Source of the DNA: Microbacterium sp. KUDC0406
GTDB taxonomy: Bacteria > Actinomycetota > Actinomycetes > Actinomycetales > Microbacteriaceae
Assembly: GCF_021582875.1 (NCBI RefSeq)
Contig: NZ_CP091138.1
Span: 1,240,001-1,304,000 of the forward strand
Direction of reading: 5' to 3'
Length of the DNA: 64,000 nucleotides
Position numbers and translations under genes: made by a program. The notes below the pieces were generated by a model. The model was not told where the DNA came from and did no database searches. It was given only the letters and a program-made list of their open reading frames with translations. This document shows, in pieces, positions 54,506 through 63,084 of this stretch. Within the stretch, counting starts at the first letter, position 1. The number at the start of each line of letters is the position of its first letter.

Positions 54506-55863
54506 TCACCGGATGACGTCGAAGTCCGCACCCAGCGCGGCGAGCTTGTCGAGGAACTTCTCGTAGCCGCGGCTGAGGATGTCGACACCGGACACCCGGG
54601 ACTCGCCCTGGGCGGTGAGCGCCGCTATGACATGGCTGTAGCCGCCGCGCAGGTCGGGCACGACGATGTCGGCGCCGTGCAGGGCGTCGGGCCGGTGATC
54701 ACCGCGGCCTGCTCGAGCTCGCGGCGCGCCACCCGGCGCGGGCCGTCCTGCAGCCCGTGCGGGTGCACGACGATGTCGGCGCCCATCTTCACGAGCGCGT
54801 CGGTGAAGCCCATCCGGTTCTCGTACACCGTCTCGTGCACGATCGAGCGGCCGTGGGCCTGGGTCAGCGCCACGACGAGCGGCTGCTGCCAGTCGGTCAT
54901 GAAGCCGGGATGCACGTCGGTCTCGACGACGACGGGCTTCAGCTCGCCGCCGCGGCGGAACAGGATGCCGTCCTCCTGGATGTCGAACCAGCCGCCGGCC
55001 TTGCGGAACACGTTCAGGAACGTGAGCATCTCCTGCTGGCGGGCGCCGCCGACGAAGATCTCGCCGTCGGTGGCCAGCGCCGCGCTCGCCCACGACGCCG
55101 CCTCGTTGCGATCGAAGATCGAGCGGTGGTCGTAGCCGCGGAGCGAGTCGACGCCCTCGATGAAGATGACGCGGTTGGGCTCGTACGAGATGATCGCGCC
55201 CATCTTCTGCAGCACCGCGATGAGATCCATGATCTCGGGCTCGATCGCCGCGTTGCGCAGCTCGGTCGTGCCCTTCGCGCGCACCGCCGTCAGCAGGACC
55301 TGCTCGGTCGCGCCGACGCTCGGGTACGGCAGATGGATGCTCGCGCCCCGCAGCCCGTCCGGGGCGGAGAGGCGGATGCCGCTGGGCAGCTTCTCCACGA
55401 CGGCGCCGAACTTGCGCAGGGCGTCGAGGTGGAAGTCGATCGGACGGTCTCCGATGCGGCATCCGCCGAGGTCGGGGATGAACGCCTGACCGAGACGGTG
55501 CAGCAGCGGACCGCAGAACAGGATCGGGATGCGGGAGGCGCCGGCATGCGCGTCGATCTCCTCCATGTGCGCGGACTCGACACCGCTGGGGTCGAACGTG
55601 AGCGAACCGGGCTCGTCGCCCTCGGCCACCTGGACGCCGTGCACCTCGAGCAGCGATCGGACGACCGCCACATCGCTGAGATCCGGGACATCGCGCAGCG
55701 TGCTGGGCGTCTCGCCGAGGAGCGTCGCGACCATCGCCTTGGTGGCGAGGTTCTTCGCCCCCTTCACGTCCACCCGGCCCCGCAGCGGCCGCCCCCGACG
55801 GATCGCGAGTTCGGAGACGATCACACTCGTTCCCTCGGCTGCTGTGCGCACAGGTGTCGACAT
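54506..55863 (-). CDS. murA: UDP-N-acetylglucosamine 1-carboxyvinyltransferase (frameshifted in this record)
   Basis: MurA starts peptidoglycan synthesis by adding enolpyruvate to UDP-GlcNAc. Motifs are VKGAKNLATKAMVATLLGE, LPSGIRLSAPDGLRGASIHL and YDHRSIFDRNEAASWASAAL. The C-terminal part reads DIVVPDLRGGYSHVIAALTA and ends LSRGYEKFLDKLAALGADFD. The frame is lost at a GGG run (54689-54691); a fourth G gives ITGPDALHGADIVV and 452 residues. The loop that usually has the active Cys reads GASIHLPYPSVGATEQV, so the Cys is not evident; fosfomycin sensitivity cannot be predicted. Confidence 0.92.
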
Positions 55864-55928
55864 TCGGGCCTCATCCTTCTTCGTTCGGAACGCGGGGCTC
55901 GTGGCCCCGGCCCACGGCGCCTCCGGCC

Positions 55929-56525
55929 TCAGCGGACGGGGAGCGTGCGTGGCCGCCACGATTCGCGGCGGGCCTCGAACTGAGCGATCTTGTCTTCGTT
56001 GCGCAGTGTGAGCCCGATGTCATCGAGCCCCTCGAGGAGCCGCCATCTAGTGTAATCGTCGATGCCGATAGCGGTCTGGAAGCCGCCGATCGAGGCGGTT
56101 CGCGCCTCGAGGTCGACCGTGATCTCGCGGCCGGGGTCCTCATCGATCAGGGCCCAGATGCGCTCGATGTCGGCCTCGTCCACCTGAGCGGCGAGCAGGC
56201 CCTGCTTGCCCGAGTTGCCGCGGAAGATGTCGGCGAAGCGAGGACTCAGCACGACCTTGAAGCCGTAATCGCGCAGCGCCCACACAGCGTGCTCACGGCT
56301 GGAGCCGGTGCCGAAGTCGGGGCCGGCCACCAGCACGGACGCCTTCTGGAACGGCTCCTGATTCAGCACGAACTCGGGGTCCTGCCGCCAGGCGTGGAAC
56401 AGTGCGTCGTCGAAGCCGGTCTTGGTGACGCGCTTCAGGAACACGGCGGGGATGATCTGGTCGGTGTCGACGTTGGAGCGCTTCAGGGGCGCGGCGACAC
56501 CGGTGTGCGTGGTGAACTTCTCCAT
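55929..56525 (-). CDS. leuD: 3-isopropylmalate dehydratase small subunit
   Basis: With LeuC it isomerises isopropylmalate in leucine synthesis. The 198-residue protein begins [20 protein letters not shown] and has [33 protein letters not shown] and [15 protein letters not shown]. It begins three bases after the leuC stop. Confidence 0.96.
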   Translation of the reverse strand: MEKFTTHTGVAAPLKRSNVDTDQIIPAVFLKRVTKTGFDDALFHAWRQDPEFVLNQEPFQKASVLVAGPDFGTGSSREHAVWALRDYGFKVVLSPRFADIFRGNSGKQGLLAAQVDEADIERIWALIDEDPGREITVDLEARTASIGGFQTAIGIDDYTRWRLLEGLDDIGLTLRNEDKIAQFEARRESWRPRTLPVR

Positions 56526-56528
56526 GAT

Positions 56529-57964
56529 TCAGACCTCCTCGGCGACCAGGTCGCTCGGGCTCGACAGCGTGCCTCGGATGGCGGTGGCGGCCGCCACCAG
56601 GGCGACACCAGGTGGGTGCGACCGCCCTTGCCCTGCCTGCCCTCGAAGTTGCGGTTGGACGTCGAGGCGCAGCGCTCACCGGGGGCGAGTTGATCGGGGT
56701 TCATGCCCAGGCACATCGAACAGCCGGCGAAGCGCCATTCGGCGCCGAACTCCTCGACGATCCGGTCGATGCCCTCGGCCTCGGCCTCCAGGCGCACCCG
56801 GGCCGAACCCGGCACGACCATTACGCGCACGCCGTCGGCCTTCTTCTTGCCCTTGATGACAGAGGCGAAGGCGCGCAGGTCCTCGATGCGGCTATTGGTG
56901 CACGAGCCCATGAACACGGCGTCGACCGCGACATCCTTCAGCGGCGTGCCCGGTGCCAGATCCATGTACTCCAGCGCGCGCTCGGCGGCGGCGCGGGCGT
57001 TCGGGTCGGCGATCTCGGCCGGGTCGGGGACGGCGGAGGACAGCGAACTGCCCTGCCCGGGGTTGGTGCCCCAGGTGACGAACGGCTCGAGCTCGTTCGC
57101 GTCGATGAACACCTCGGCGTCGAACTCGGCGCCCTCGTCCGTGGGCAGCGTGCGCCAGTAGGCGACCGCGTCGTCCCAGTCCTGCCCAGCGGGAGCGTGC
57201 GGACGGCCCTTCACGTACTCGAAGGTCGTGTCGTCGGGAGCGACCATGCCCGCGCGGGCGCCGGCCTCGATCGACATGTTGCAGATCGTCATCCGGCCCT
57301 CCATGGAGAGCGCGCGGATCGCACTGCCGCGGTACTCGAGCACGTAGCCCTGCCCGCCGCCGGTGCCGATCTTCGCGATCACGGCGAGGATGATGTCCTT
57401 CGCGGTGACCCCGGGTCGCAGCGTGCCGTCGACGTTGATCGCCATCGTCTTGAACGGCTTCAGCGGCAGCGTCTGCGTGGCCATGACGTGCTCCACCTCA
57501 CTGGTGCCGATGCCGAAGGCCATCGCGCCGAACGCGCCGTGCGTCGAGGTGTGCGAGTCACCGCACACCACGGTGATGCCCGGCATGGTCAGGCCCAGCT
57601 GAGGGCCGACGACGTGCACGATGCCCTGCTCCGCGTCGCCCAGCGAGTGCAGGCGCACACCGAACTCCTCGGCGTTGCGGCGGAGCGTCTCGATCTGGGT
57701 GCGGCTGGTGAGGTCGGCGATCGGCTTGTCGATCGCGAGCGTCGGGGTGTTGTGATCCTCGGTCGCGATGGTCAGGTCGAGCCGGCGCAGCGGGCGTCCT
57801 TCGGCGCGGAGCCCGTCGAACGCCTGCGGGCTGGTGACCTCGTGCACCAGGTGCAGGTCGATGTAGATGAGGTCGGGCTCGCCGTTCTCGCCCTTGACGA
57901 CGAGATGGTCGTCCCAGACCTTCTCTGCCAGGGTGCGAGGGCGGGCGGATGCGGGGACTGTCAT
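56529..57964 (-). CDS. leuC: 3-isopropylmalate dehydratase large subunit (frameshifted in this record)
   Basis: LeuC carries the 4Fe-4S cluster. Motifs are [56 protein letters not shown] (first cluster Cys) and [20 protein letters not shown] (the other two). The frame is lost near the end at a GGG run (56600-56602); a fourth G restores [20 protein letters not shown] and 478 residues. A leader peptide with three Leu codons lies 56 bases upstream. Its message anti-pairs with the leuC AGGAGAA ribosome-binding site. Confidence 0.95.
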
Positions 57965-57968
57965 GCGA

Positions 57969-58054
57969 TTCTCCTGGGTACAAGGTGCGGCCCACGCGAG
58001 ACACCGCGGCGAGAGAGGCCTAGATCGAGGTCTCGCCGCGGCTGCTAAGGAGAA
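57969..58054 (-). promoter_or_regulatory. Leu attenuation region before leuC
   Basis: The leuC ribosome-binding site AGGAGAA (57975-57969 on the RNA strand) is complementary to TTCTCCT within the Leu codons of the leader (58054-58048). Between them, segment 58041-58030 can pair either with 58014-58004 (11 bp perfect) or with 58002-57996 (7 bp), so two stems compete. A ribosome stalled at the Leu codons would block the anti-ribosome-binding segment. Pairings are direct; mechanism is inference. Confidence 0.65.
58004..58041 (-). promoter_or_regulatory. Stem-loop in the leuC leader
   Basis: CCGCGGCGAGA and TCTCGCCGCGG form a perfect 11-bp stem. One arm lies in the leader peptide codons and the other just after its stop. 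It contains two intact CCGCGG sites. Confidence 0.75.
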
Positions 58055-58070
58055 GCTGCACCGCCTGCAT
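58020..58070 (-). CDS. Leu leader peptide, 16 residues
   Basis: The frame encodes [16 protein letters not shown] and contains three adjacent Leu codons, CTT CTC CTT. CTT is rarely used in this GC-rich DNA, so its use fits selection on the RNA. It ends 56 bases upstream of leuC. A -10-like TAGACT (58083-58078) is seven bases before the ATG, suggesting a leaderless message. Leu leader peptides upstream of leu genes are known in actinobacteria. Confidence 0.82.
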   Translation of the reverse strand: MQAVQLLLSSRGETSI

Positions 58071-58077
58071 GCGGGTC

Positions 58078-58083
58078 AGTCTA
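58078..58083 (-). promoter_or_regulatory. -10 element for the leuC leader transcript
   Basis: The minus strand TAGACT is seven bases before the leader ATG at 58070. No clear -35 is seen. Confidence 0.5.
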
Positions 58084-58115
58084 CATGCGACCGCACCCGC
58101 GCGACGCCGTCGGGG

Positions 58116-59114
58116 TCACTGTGTGACGGCGGCCTTCCTCTTGTCTCGGGCCGCCGCGATGAGGCTCGCCACGGTCGCGACGGTCATCGAGACGAGGATG
58201 ACGCCCAGCGACATCCACGTACTGATGTCCGGTGCCCATTCGATCGGCGCGCCGCCGTTGATGAACGGCAGCGAGTTCTCGTGCATGGCGTGCAGGATGA
58301 GCTTCACGCCGATGAATCCGAGGATCACGGCGATTCCATAGTGCAGGTAGCGCAGCTTGTCGAGCAGGTCGCCGAGCAGGAAGTAGAGCTGCCGCAGGCC
58401 CATCAGCGCGAAGATGTTCGCGGTGAACACGATGAACCCGTTCGAGGTGATCGAGAAGATCGCGGGGATCGAGTCGATCGCGAACATCAGATCGGTCACG
58501 CCGATGACGACGAAGACCAGGACCATCGGCGTGAACATGCGCTTGCCGTCGACGACCGTGCGCAGCCTGTTGCCGTCGTAGTGATCGCTGATGTCGACGA
58601 AGCGGCGCACCAGGCGGACCATGAAGCCCTCGCGCTTGACCTCGTCGTCATGGTCGCCCTCGGGCATCGCCTGTTTGATGGCGGTGTAGATGAGGTAGGC
58701 GCCGAACAGGTAGAACACCGGGGCGAAGTTCTCGATGACGGCCACGCCGAGCAGGATGAAGACACCGCGCAGCACGAGCGCGATGATGATGCCGACCATC
58801 AGCACCTGCTGCTGCAGACGTCTCGGCACGGCGAACTGGGCCATGATCAGCACGAACACGAACAGGTTGTCGATCGAGAGGCTGTACTCCAGCGCCCACC
58901 CTGTGACGAAATGCGCGGCGACCTCGCCTCCGGCGATCGCCCACAGCAGCCCGGCGAACGCCAGCGCGAGGGTGACGTAGAACACCACCCAGAGCGTCGA
59001 CTCCTTGGTACTGGGGATGTGCGGTCGCAGCCGGACCAGCATGAGGTCGGCGATGAGGATGACGACGAGGACCACCATCGAGGTGATCTCGAACCAGAGC
59101 GGGATGTAATCCAC
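58116..59114 (-). CDS. TerC-family membrane protein (metal export)
   Basis: TerC/Alx proteins export manganese or aid metallation of exported proteins. The 332-residue protein has about nine membrane segments: ITSMVVLVVILIADLMLVRL, LEYSLSIDNLFVFVLIMAQF with the conserved acidic DN pair, VLRGVFILLGVAVIENFAPV, and VTDLMFAIDSIPAIFSITSN with a second acidic pair. The start is a GTG at 59114. Upstream lies a structured leader resembling the Mn-sensing yybP-ykoY riboswitch. Confidence 0.9.
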   Translation of the reverse strand: MDYIPLWFEITSMVVLVVILIADLMLVRLRPHIPSTKESTLWVVFYVTLALAFAGLLWAIAGGEVAAHFVTGWALEYSLSIDNLFVFVLIMAQFAVPRRLQQQVLMVGIIIALVLRGVFILLGVAVIENFAPVFYLFGAYLIYTAIKQAMPEGDHDDEVKREGFMVRLVRRFVDISDHYDGNRLRTVVDGKRMFTPMVLVFVVIGVTDLMFAIDSIPAIFSITSNGFIVFTANIFALMGLRQLYFLLGDLLDKLRYLHYGIAVILGFIGVKLILHAMHENSLPFINGGAPIEWAPDISTWMSLGVILVSMTVATVASLIAAARDKRKAAVTQ

Positions 59115-59248
59115 GGACGGGAGGCCTTTCGAGAAGGTTCGGTGAAGACCGAAAGTCTCTCCCCGCACTCTCATGCGGTGCGCGCCCGGAGCAGCGATGG
59201 CGATGCTCGTGATGACGGACGCGCGATGACGGGATACTCCCTCTCGCG
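59115..59248 (-). ncRNA. Candidate yybP-ykoY (Mn2+) riboswitch in the terC leader
   Basis: The RNA strand starts near GAGAGGGAGTATCCC, resembling the GGGGAGUA consensus of this class. It continues with CGTCATCACGAGCATCGCC and ends with AGAGACTTTCGGTC and two hairpins (TTCGGT with ACCGAA; CCTT with AAGG) just before the terC start. A -10-like TAGTAT lies at 59260-59255. TerC genes often have this riboswitch in bacteria. I could not fold or align it. Confidence 0.5.
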
Positions 59249-59369
59249 GTGACCATACTACCGGACCCGGATCCCGCTCGGAGACGTCGACGACTCGCCC
59301 AGTTCCCTGATTTTCCGGGGTATACAAGAACCCTTGTGCGAATGGAGGATCGCGCTTAGGTTTACCTGC

Positions 59370-59906
59370 GTGGAAGAGATCTCCGTCATCACCGCCATCT
59401 CGCACCCCCTGCGGCGGCGCATCATCGACCGACTGCTGCTGCACGGTCCGACCCAGGTCGGCACCTTCGCCCGCACACTCGACGCGCAGGTCGGCAGCAT
59501 CAGCCATCATCTGCGGATGCTGCAGAAGGCCGGCGTCATCGAGCAGGTGGAGGATCCCGACGGCGACCGGCGCACCAGCTGGTGGCAGTTGACCAGGCGG
59601 TCGTTCTCCTGGTCGTCGGAGGACTACGAATCGCCCGCCGACGCGCTGCTGGCGCGTGAGGCGCAGCGGGCGAACGTGCGCAATCAGCTCGACCGGCTGC
59701 AGCGCTGGTACCGGGTGTCGCCGAGCAGCGAGTGGACGGGATTCAACACCGACACGCTCGGGTGGGCCACGCAGGACGAACTGCTCGACCTGCAGGCCCG
59801 GCTGGCCGGCATGCTCGACGACTGGCGCTCGGGCATCGACAGGGATGACGGGCAGGAGCGGAGACCCGTCTACTTCTTCGCCCACGGCTTCCCCACGGAG
59901 GTATGA
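59370..59906 (+). CDS. ArsR-type winged-helix transcriptional regulator
   Basis: The 178-residue protein has an HTH near the start: VITAISHPLRRRIIDRLLLH, then GTFARTLDAQVGSISHHLRM and LQKAGVIEQVEDPDGDRRTS. A C-terminal helical part has an unknown role. I prefer the GTG at 59370. The upstream TATACA (59320 region) and TTAGGTTT may form its promoter. It is coupled to the MFS gene, whose ATG begins two bases after its stop, so it likely represses its own exporter. Confidence 0.85.
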   Translation: MEEISVITAISHPLRRRIIDRLLLHGPTQVGTFARTLDAQVGSISHHLRMLQKAGVIEQVEDPDGDRRTSWWQLTRRSFSWSSEDYESPADALLAREAQRANVRNQLDRLQRWYRVSPSSEWTGFNTDTLGWATQDELLDLQARLAGMLDDWRSGIDRDDGQERRPVYFFAHGFPTEV

Positions 59907-59907
59907 C

Positions 59908-61181
59908 ATGACCACTGCCACGGAGCCTCGGATGCTGCGCACCCCGCCGCCGTTCGCGCGGGACCGCATGGTTCAGGCCTGGCTGCTGATCAAGGCGCTG
60001 TCGGATGCCGGTGACGCGATCTTCACGATCGCGTTCGCATGGACGGCGGTGCAGATCGCCTCCCCCGCCGTCGCCGGGCTGGTCGTCGCGGCGGGAACCG
60101 TCCCGCGCGCCGTGGTGCTGCTGATCGGCGGCGCCTACGCCGACCGGGCGGATGCCCGGCGGCTGATGATCCTGTTCAACGGGCTGCGCGTCGTCGTGCT
60201 GGTCACGGTCGCGGTCTGGTGCCTGGCCGCTCGTCCGACGGTGGCGCTGCTGCTGATCGCCAGCGTGGCGTTCGGCCTGTGCGACGCGTTCTTCGAGCCG
60301 GCCGCGGGCACCATGCCCCGTCAGCTCGTCGCCCCGTCCGATCTTCCGTCGTACTCGGCGCTCAGCCAGACGCTCTCGCGGCTGGGCACGATGGCGGGCG
60401 CAGCGGCCGGCGGATTCCTGGTGGCCGCCTACGGCATCACGGGCAGCGCGGGGCTGAACACGCTCACCTACGTGATCGTCATCGTCTTCATCGTGCTGTG
60501 GCTGCGTCCCCGGTTCGCCCTTCCCGGGCCTCGGTCCAGCAGAGCGTGCTGCGGGGCGTCGCCGACGGCTTCCGGCATCTCGGCCAGGAGCGCGCCACCC
60601 GCACGCTCGTGATCGCCCTGTCCGGACTGAACCTGGCTGTCGGGCCGGCGATCTCGATCGGGCTCCCCCTGCAGGCGACGTCACGCGGCTGGGGCGCCGG
60701 GGCGGTGGGTGTGTTCGAGGCCCTCGTCGGAGGCGGCGCGATGATCGGCGCCCTGATCGTGGTGCGCTGGCGGCCCCGGCACGAGGCGATCGGCGGATTC
60801 GCCGCCCTCATGGTGCAGGGCGCCGGGATCGTGGCCCTCGGCCTCGGGTCGCAGATCGTCGTCGGCATCGGATGCCTCGCGATCGGGCTCACCGCGGGCT
60901 TCGCCTCCACGCTGCTCAGCTCGACCTTCGCCGCGACGGCCGCACCGGACTACCTCGGCAGGCTCGGCTCGATCCTGCGGCTCGGCGACGACTGCCTGAT
61001 GCCGGTGGCGATGGCGGCCTTCGGCGCGCTGGCCGGCGTCTTCCCGCTCTGGGTGCCGTTCGCCCTCTACGGCGGGGCGATGACGCTGCTGATGATCGTG
61101 CCGCTGCGCAATCCGCAGCTGCGCCAGCTGTCGCTGCGCAGCCCCGTGGAGGAACCCGTCGACGAGGATCAGGACGCCTGA
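59908..61181 (+). CDS. MFS transporter (frameshifted in this record)
   Basis: This 424-residue protein has about twelve hydrophobic segments, for example VVLVTVAVWCLAARPTVALL, ALLLIASVAFGLCDAFFEPA and LVIALSGLNLAVGPAISIGL. The loop AYADRADARRLMILFN matches the MFS motif A of the drug-exporter (MdfA/EmrB-like, DHA) type. The frame is lost at a GGG run (60526-60528); a fourth G gives FALPGASVQQSVLRGVADGF. The substrate is unknown. Confidence 0.9.
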
Positions 61182-61192
61182 TCCGGATACGC

Positions 61193-61223
61193 AGAAGGCC
61201 CCCGGATCAACCGGGGGCCTTCT
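61193..61223. terminator. Hairpin terminator between the MFS gene and tRNA-Glu
   Basis: AGAAGGCCCCCGG and CCGGGGGCCTTCT form a perfect 13-bp stem with a 5-base loop between convergent genes. It can end transcription from both sides. Confidence 0.85.
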
Positions 61224-61232
61224 GATGTTGTG

Positions 61233-61305
61233 TGACCCCAGCGGGATTCGAACCCGCGTTACCGCCGTGAGAGGGCGGCGTACTAGGCCGCTATACGATG
61301 GGGCC
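61233..61305 (-). tRNA. tRNA-Glu (anticodon CTC)
   Basis: A 73-base tRNA read on the minus strand begins GGCCCCATCGTATAGCGG. It has a 7-bp acceptor stem (one G-U pair), the anticodon loop CCTCTCA with CTC, and the T arm GCGGGTTCGAATCCCGC. It decodes GAG. The 3' CCA is not encoded. Confidence 0.97.
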
Positions 61306-61451
61306 GTCCTGCGGAGCGTTTCCGTCCCGCGACAACCGTTCAAGTATGCCACGGCGGTTCGCAGCCGACCAAATTGAGGCGGGCCGAACGCGCATCGCGG
61401 GCGTGTCGCACGGGATTGCCTTTGCCCCGTGGAACGCGGTTGACTCCTCTC

Positions 61452-62090
61452 ATGCGCGTCACGAAGTTCGAACATGCCGCCCTCCGCCTCGACGAGGGCG
61501 GCGATTCCCTGCTCATCGATCCCGGCTCCTTCACCTCGCCGCTCGACGATCTGCGAAGGGTCGTCGCCGTCGTGATCACCCACGAGCACGCGGACCACTG
61601 GACCCCGGCGCATCTCGACGCCATCCTGCGTGCCGTACCCGGCACGCCGATCTTCGCACCGGCCGGCGTCGACGCCGCCGCGGGCGACTACGAGATCACC
61701 GTCGTCGCACCCGGCGACACGGTCACCGCCGGCGCCTTCACGCTGCGCTTCTTCGGCGGCGAGCACGCCGTGATCCACTCCTCGCTCCCCCCGGTCGAGA
61801 ACGTCGGCGTGCTCGTGAACGACGAGCTCTACTACCCGGGCGACTCCTATGCCGTACCGGACGGGGTCGCCGTCGAGACCCTCGCCGCTCCCCTCGGCGC
61901 ACCGTGGCTGAAGATCGGTGAGGCGATGGACTACGTCCTGGCCGTCGCACCGCGGCGCGCGTTCGGCGTCCATGACATGACGCTTTCGGTGATCGGCCGG
62001 GACATGCACCGCGGGCGCCTGCAGTGGGCCACCGAACACGGCGGCGGCGAGTTCTTCGCCCTCGAACCGGGCGATTCCCTCGACCTCTGA
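61452..62090 (+). CDS. Metallo-beta-lactamase-fold hydrolase
   Basis: The 212-residue protein has the MBL metal site VVITHEHADHWTPAHLDAIL (HxHxDH), then GGEHAVIHSSLPP, ELYYPGDSYAVPDGV and the C-terminal AFGVHDMTLS. It resembles UlaG-like or L-ascorbate-6-phosphate lactonase-type MBL proteins in having EH-AD-H early and a short form. The substrate is unknown. The ATG at 61452 starts the fold. Confidence 0.85.
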   Translation: MRVTKFEHAALRLDEGGDSLLIDPGSFTSPLDDLRRVVAVVITHEHADHWTPAHLDAILRAVPGTPIFAPAGVDAAAGDYEITVVAPGDTVTAGAFTLRFFGGEHAVIHSSLPPVENVGVLVNDELYYPGDSYAVPDGVAVETLAAPLGAPWLKIGEAMDYVLAVAPRRAFGVHDMTLSVIGRDMHRGRLQWATEHGGGEFFALEPGDSLDL

Positions 62091-62092
62091 GC

Positions 62093-62971
62093 ATGGCGAA
62101 TTCCCCTGCCGCGGAACGCATCCTCGGGGAGGACGACGTACGCGCTCTCCTGCGCGCCGAAGCCCCGCACCTCGCAGCCCTGCCTCTGACCCTCGTGGCC
62201 GACGGCTGGGACAACGCGATCTGGCGCCTCGGCGACGATCTCGCAGTGCGCATCCCTCGCCGAGAACTCGCCGCTCCGCTCATCGCCCATGAGCAGCGAG
62301 CGCTGCCCGAGATCGGCCCTCGGCTGGCGGGCGTCGGCGTCAGTACGCCGGTTCCGGTCGTCGCGGGACGCCCGACTGCGACCTTTCCGTGGCCCTGGTC
62401 GGTGATCCCGTGGATCGACGCGACGCCCGCTCTCGGCGTCGCACGTTCTGCCAACACGACGTGGGCGCCCGCTCTCGCCTCAGCCCTCGCCACGATGCAT
62501 GTCCCCGCGCCCCCGGATGCACCGCACAATCCGGTCCGAGGGGGTCCGTTGATATCGCGCGATGCCCCCATGCAGGAGCGCCTGGCGCTCCTGCATGCCT
62601 CCCGCCCGCTCCGGGCTGCCTGGGAGGACGGACTCCGATCCGCACGCAGCGACGAGCGGGTCTGGATCCACGGCGATCTGCATCCGGGCAACATCCTGCT
62701 GCGGAACAGCGGGCTCGCTGCGCTCATCGACTTCGGCGACGTCACCGCGGGCGACCCCGCCTACGATCTCGCGGCAGGCTGGCTGCTGTTCGACTCTCAG
62801 GGCCGACATCGGTTCCGCATGGCGACCGGAAGCCGCTACGACGAACCCACCTGGGTCAGGGCGCGCGCCTGGGCGGCCTACCTCGCTCTGGTGTTCCTGA
62901 CCCTCAGCGACGACCGTCCCGACCATCGTGCCCTCGGCGTCAGCACCGTCACCGAACTGGCAGGCGGCTGA
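62093..62971 (+). CDS. Aminoglycoside phosphotransferase-like kinase
   Basis: The 292-residue protein is an APH-fold kinase. The catalytic loop WIHGDLHPGNILLRN (Asp, Asn) and the metal-binding IDFGDVTAGDPAYDLAAGWL are clear. DNAIWRLGDDLAVRIPRREL holds the Lys/Arg-binding strand. Similar proteins are common in actinobacteria and often lack drug activity, so resistance cannot be claimed. It starts two bases after the MBL gene. Confidence 0.85.
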   Translation: MANSPAAERILGEDDVRALLRAEAPHLAALPLTLVADGWDNAIWRLGDDLAVRIPRRELAAPLIAHEQRALPEIGPRLAGVGVSTPVPVVAGRPTATFPWPWSVIPWIDATPALGVARSANTTWAPALASALATMHVPAPPDAPHNPVRGGPLISRDAPMQERLALLHASRPLRAAWEDGLRSARSDERVWIHGDLHPGNILLRNSGLAALIDFGDVTAGDPAYDLAAGWLLFDSQGRHRFRMATGSRYDEPTWVRARAWAAYLALVFLTLSDDRPDHRALGVSTVTELAGG

Positions 62972-63084
62972 GACCGACCCCTGCGCAGCGCCGCATCCGG
63001 TGGTCTGCTCGTGCGCGCCCGGCGCGGGCGGCGCAGGGCCGAGGACGCACGCGCCGGACTGCGCACGTCACCGGCCCGGGCGCC

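Noticed and set aside
1178..61181. Split genes as true pseudogenes
   Set aside because: Most affected genes are essential and otherwise perfectly conserved. Each needs only one base to be restored.
62093..62971. Aminoglycoside resistance gene
   Set aside because: Only the general APH kinase fold is evident. Such proteins are frequent in actinobacteria without drug activity.
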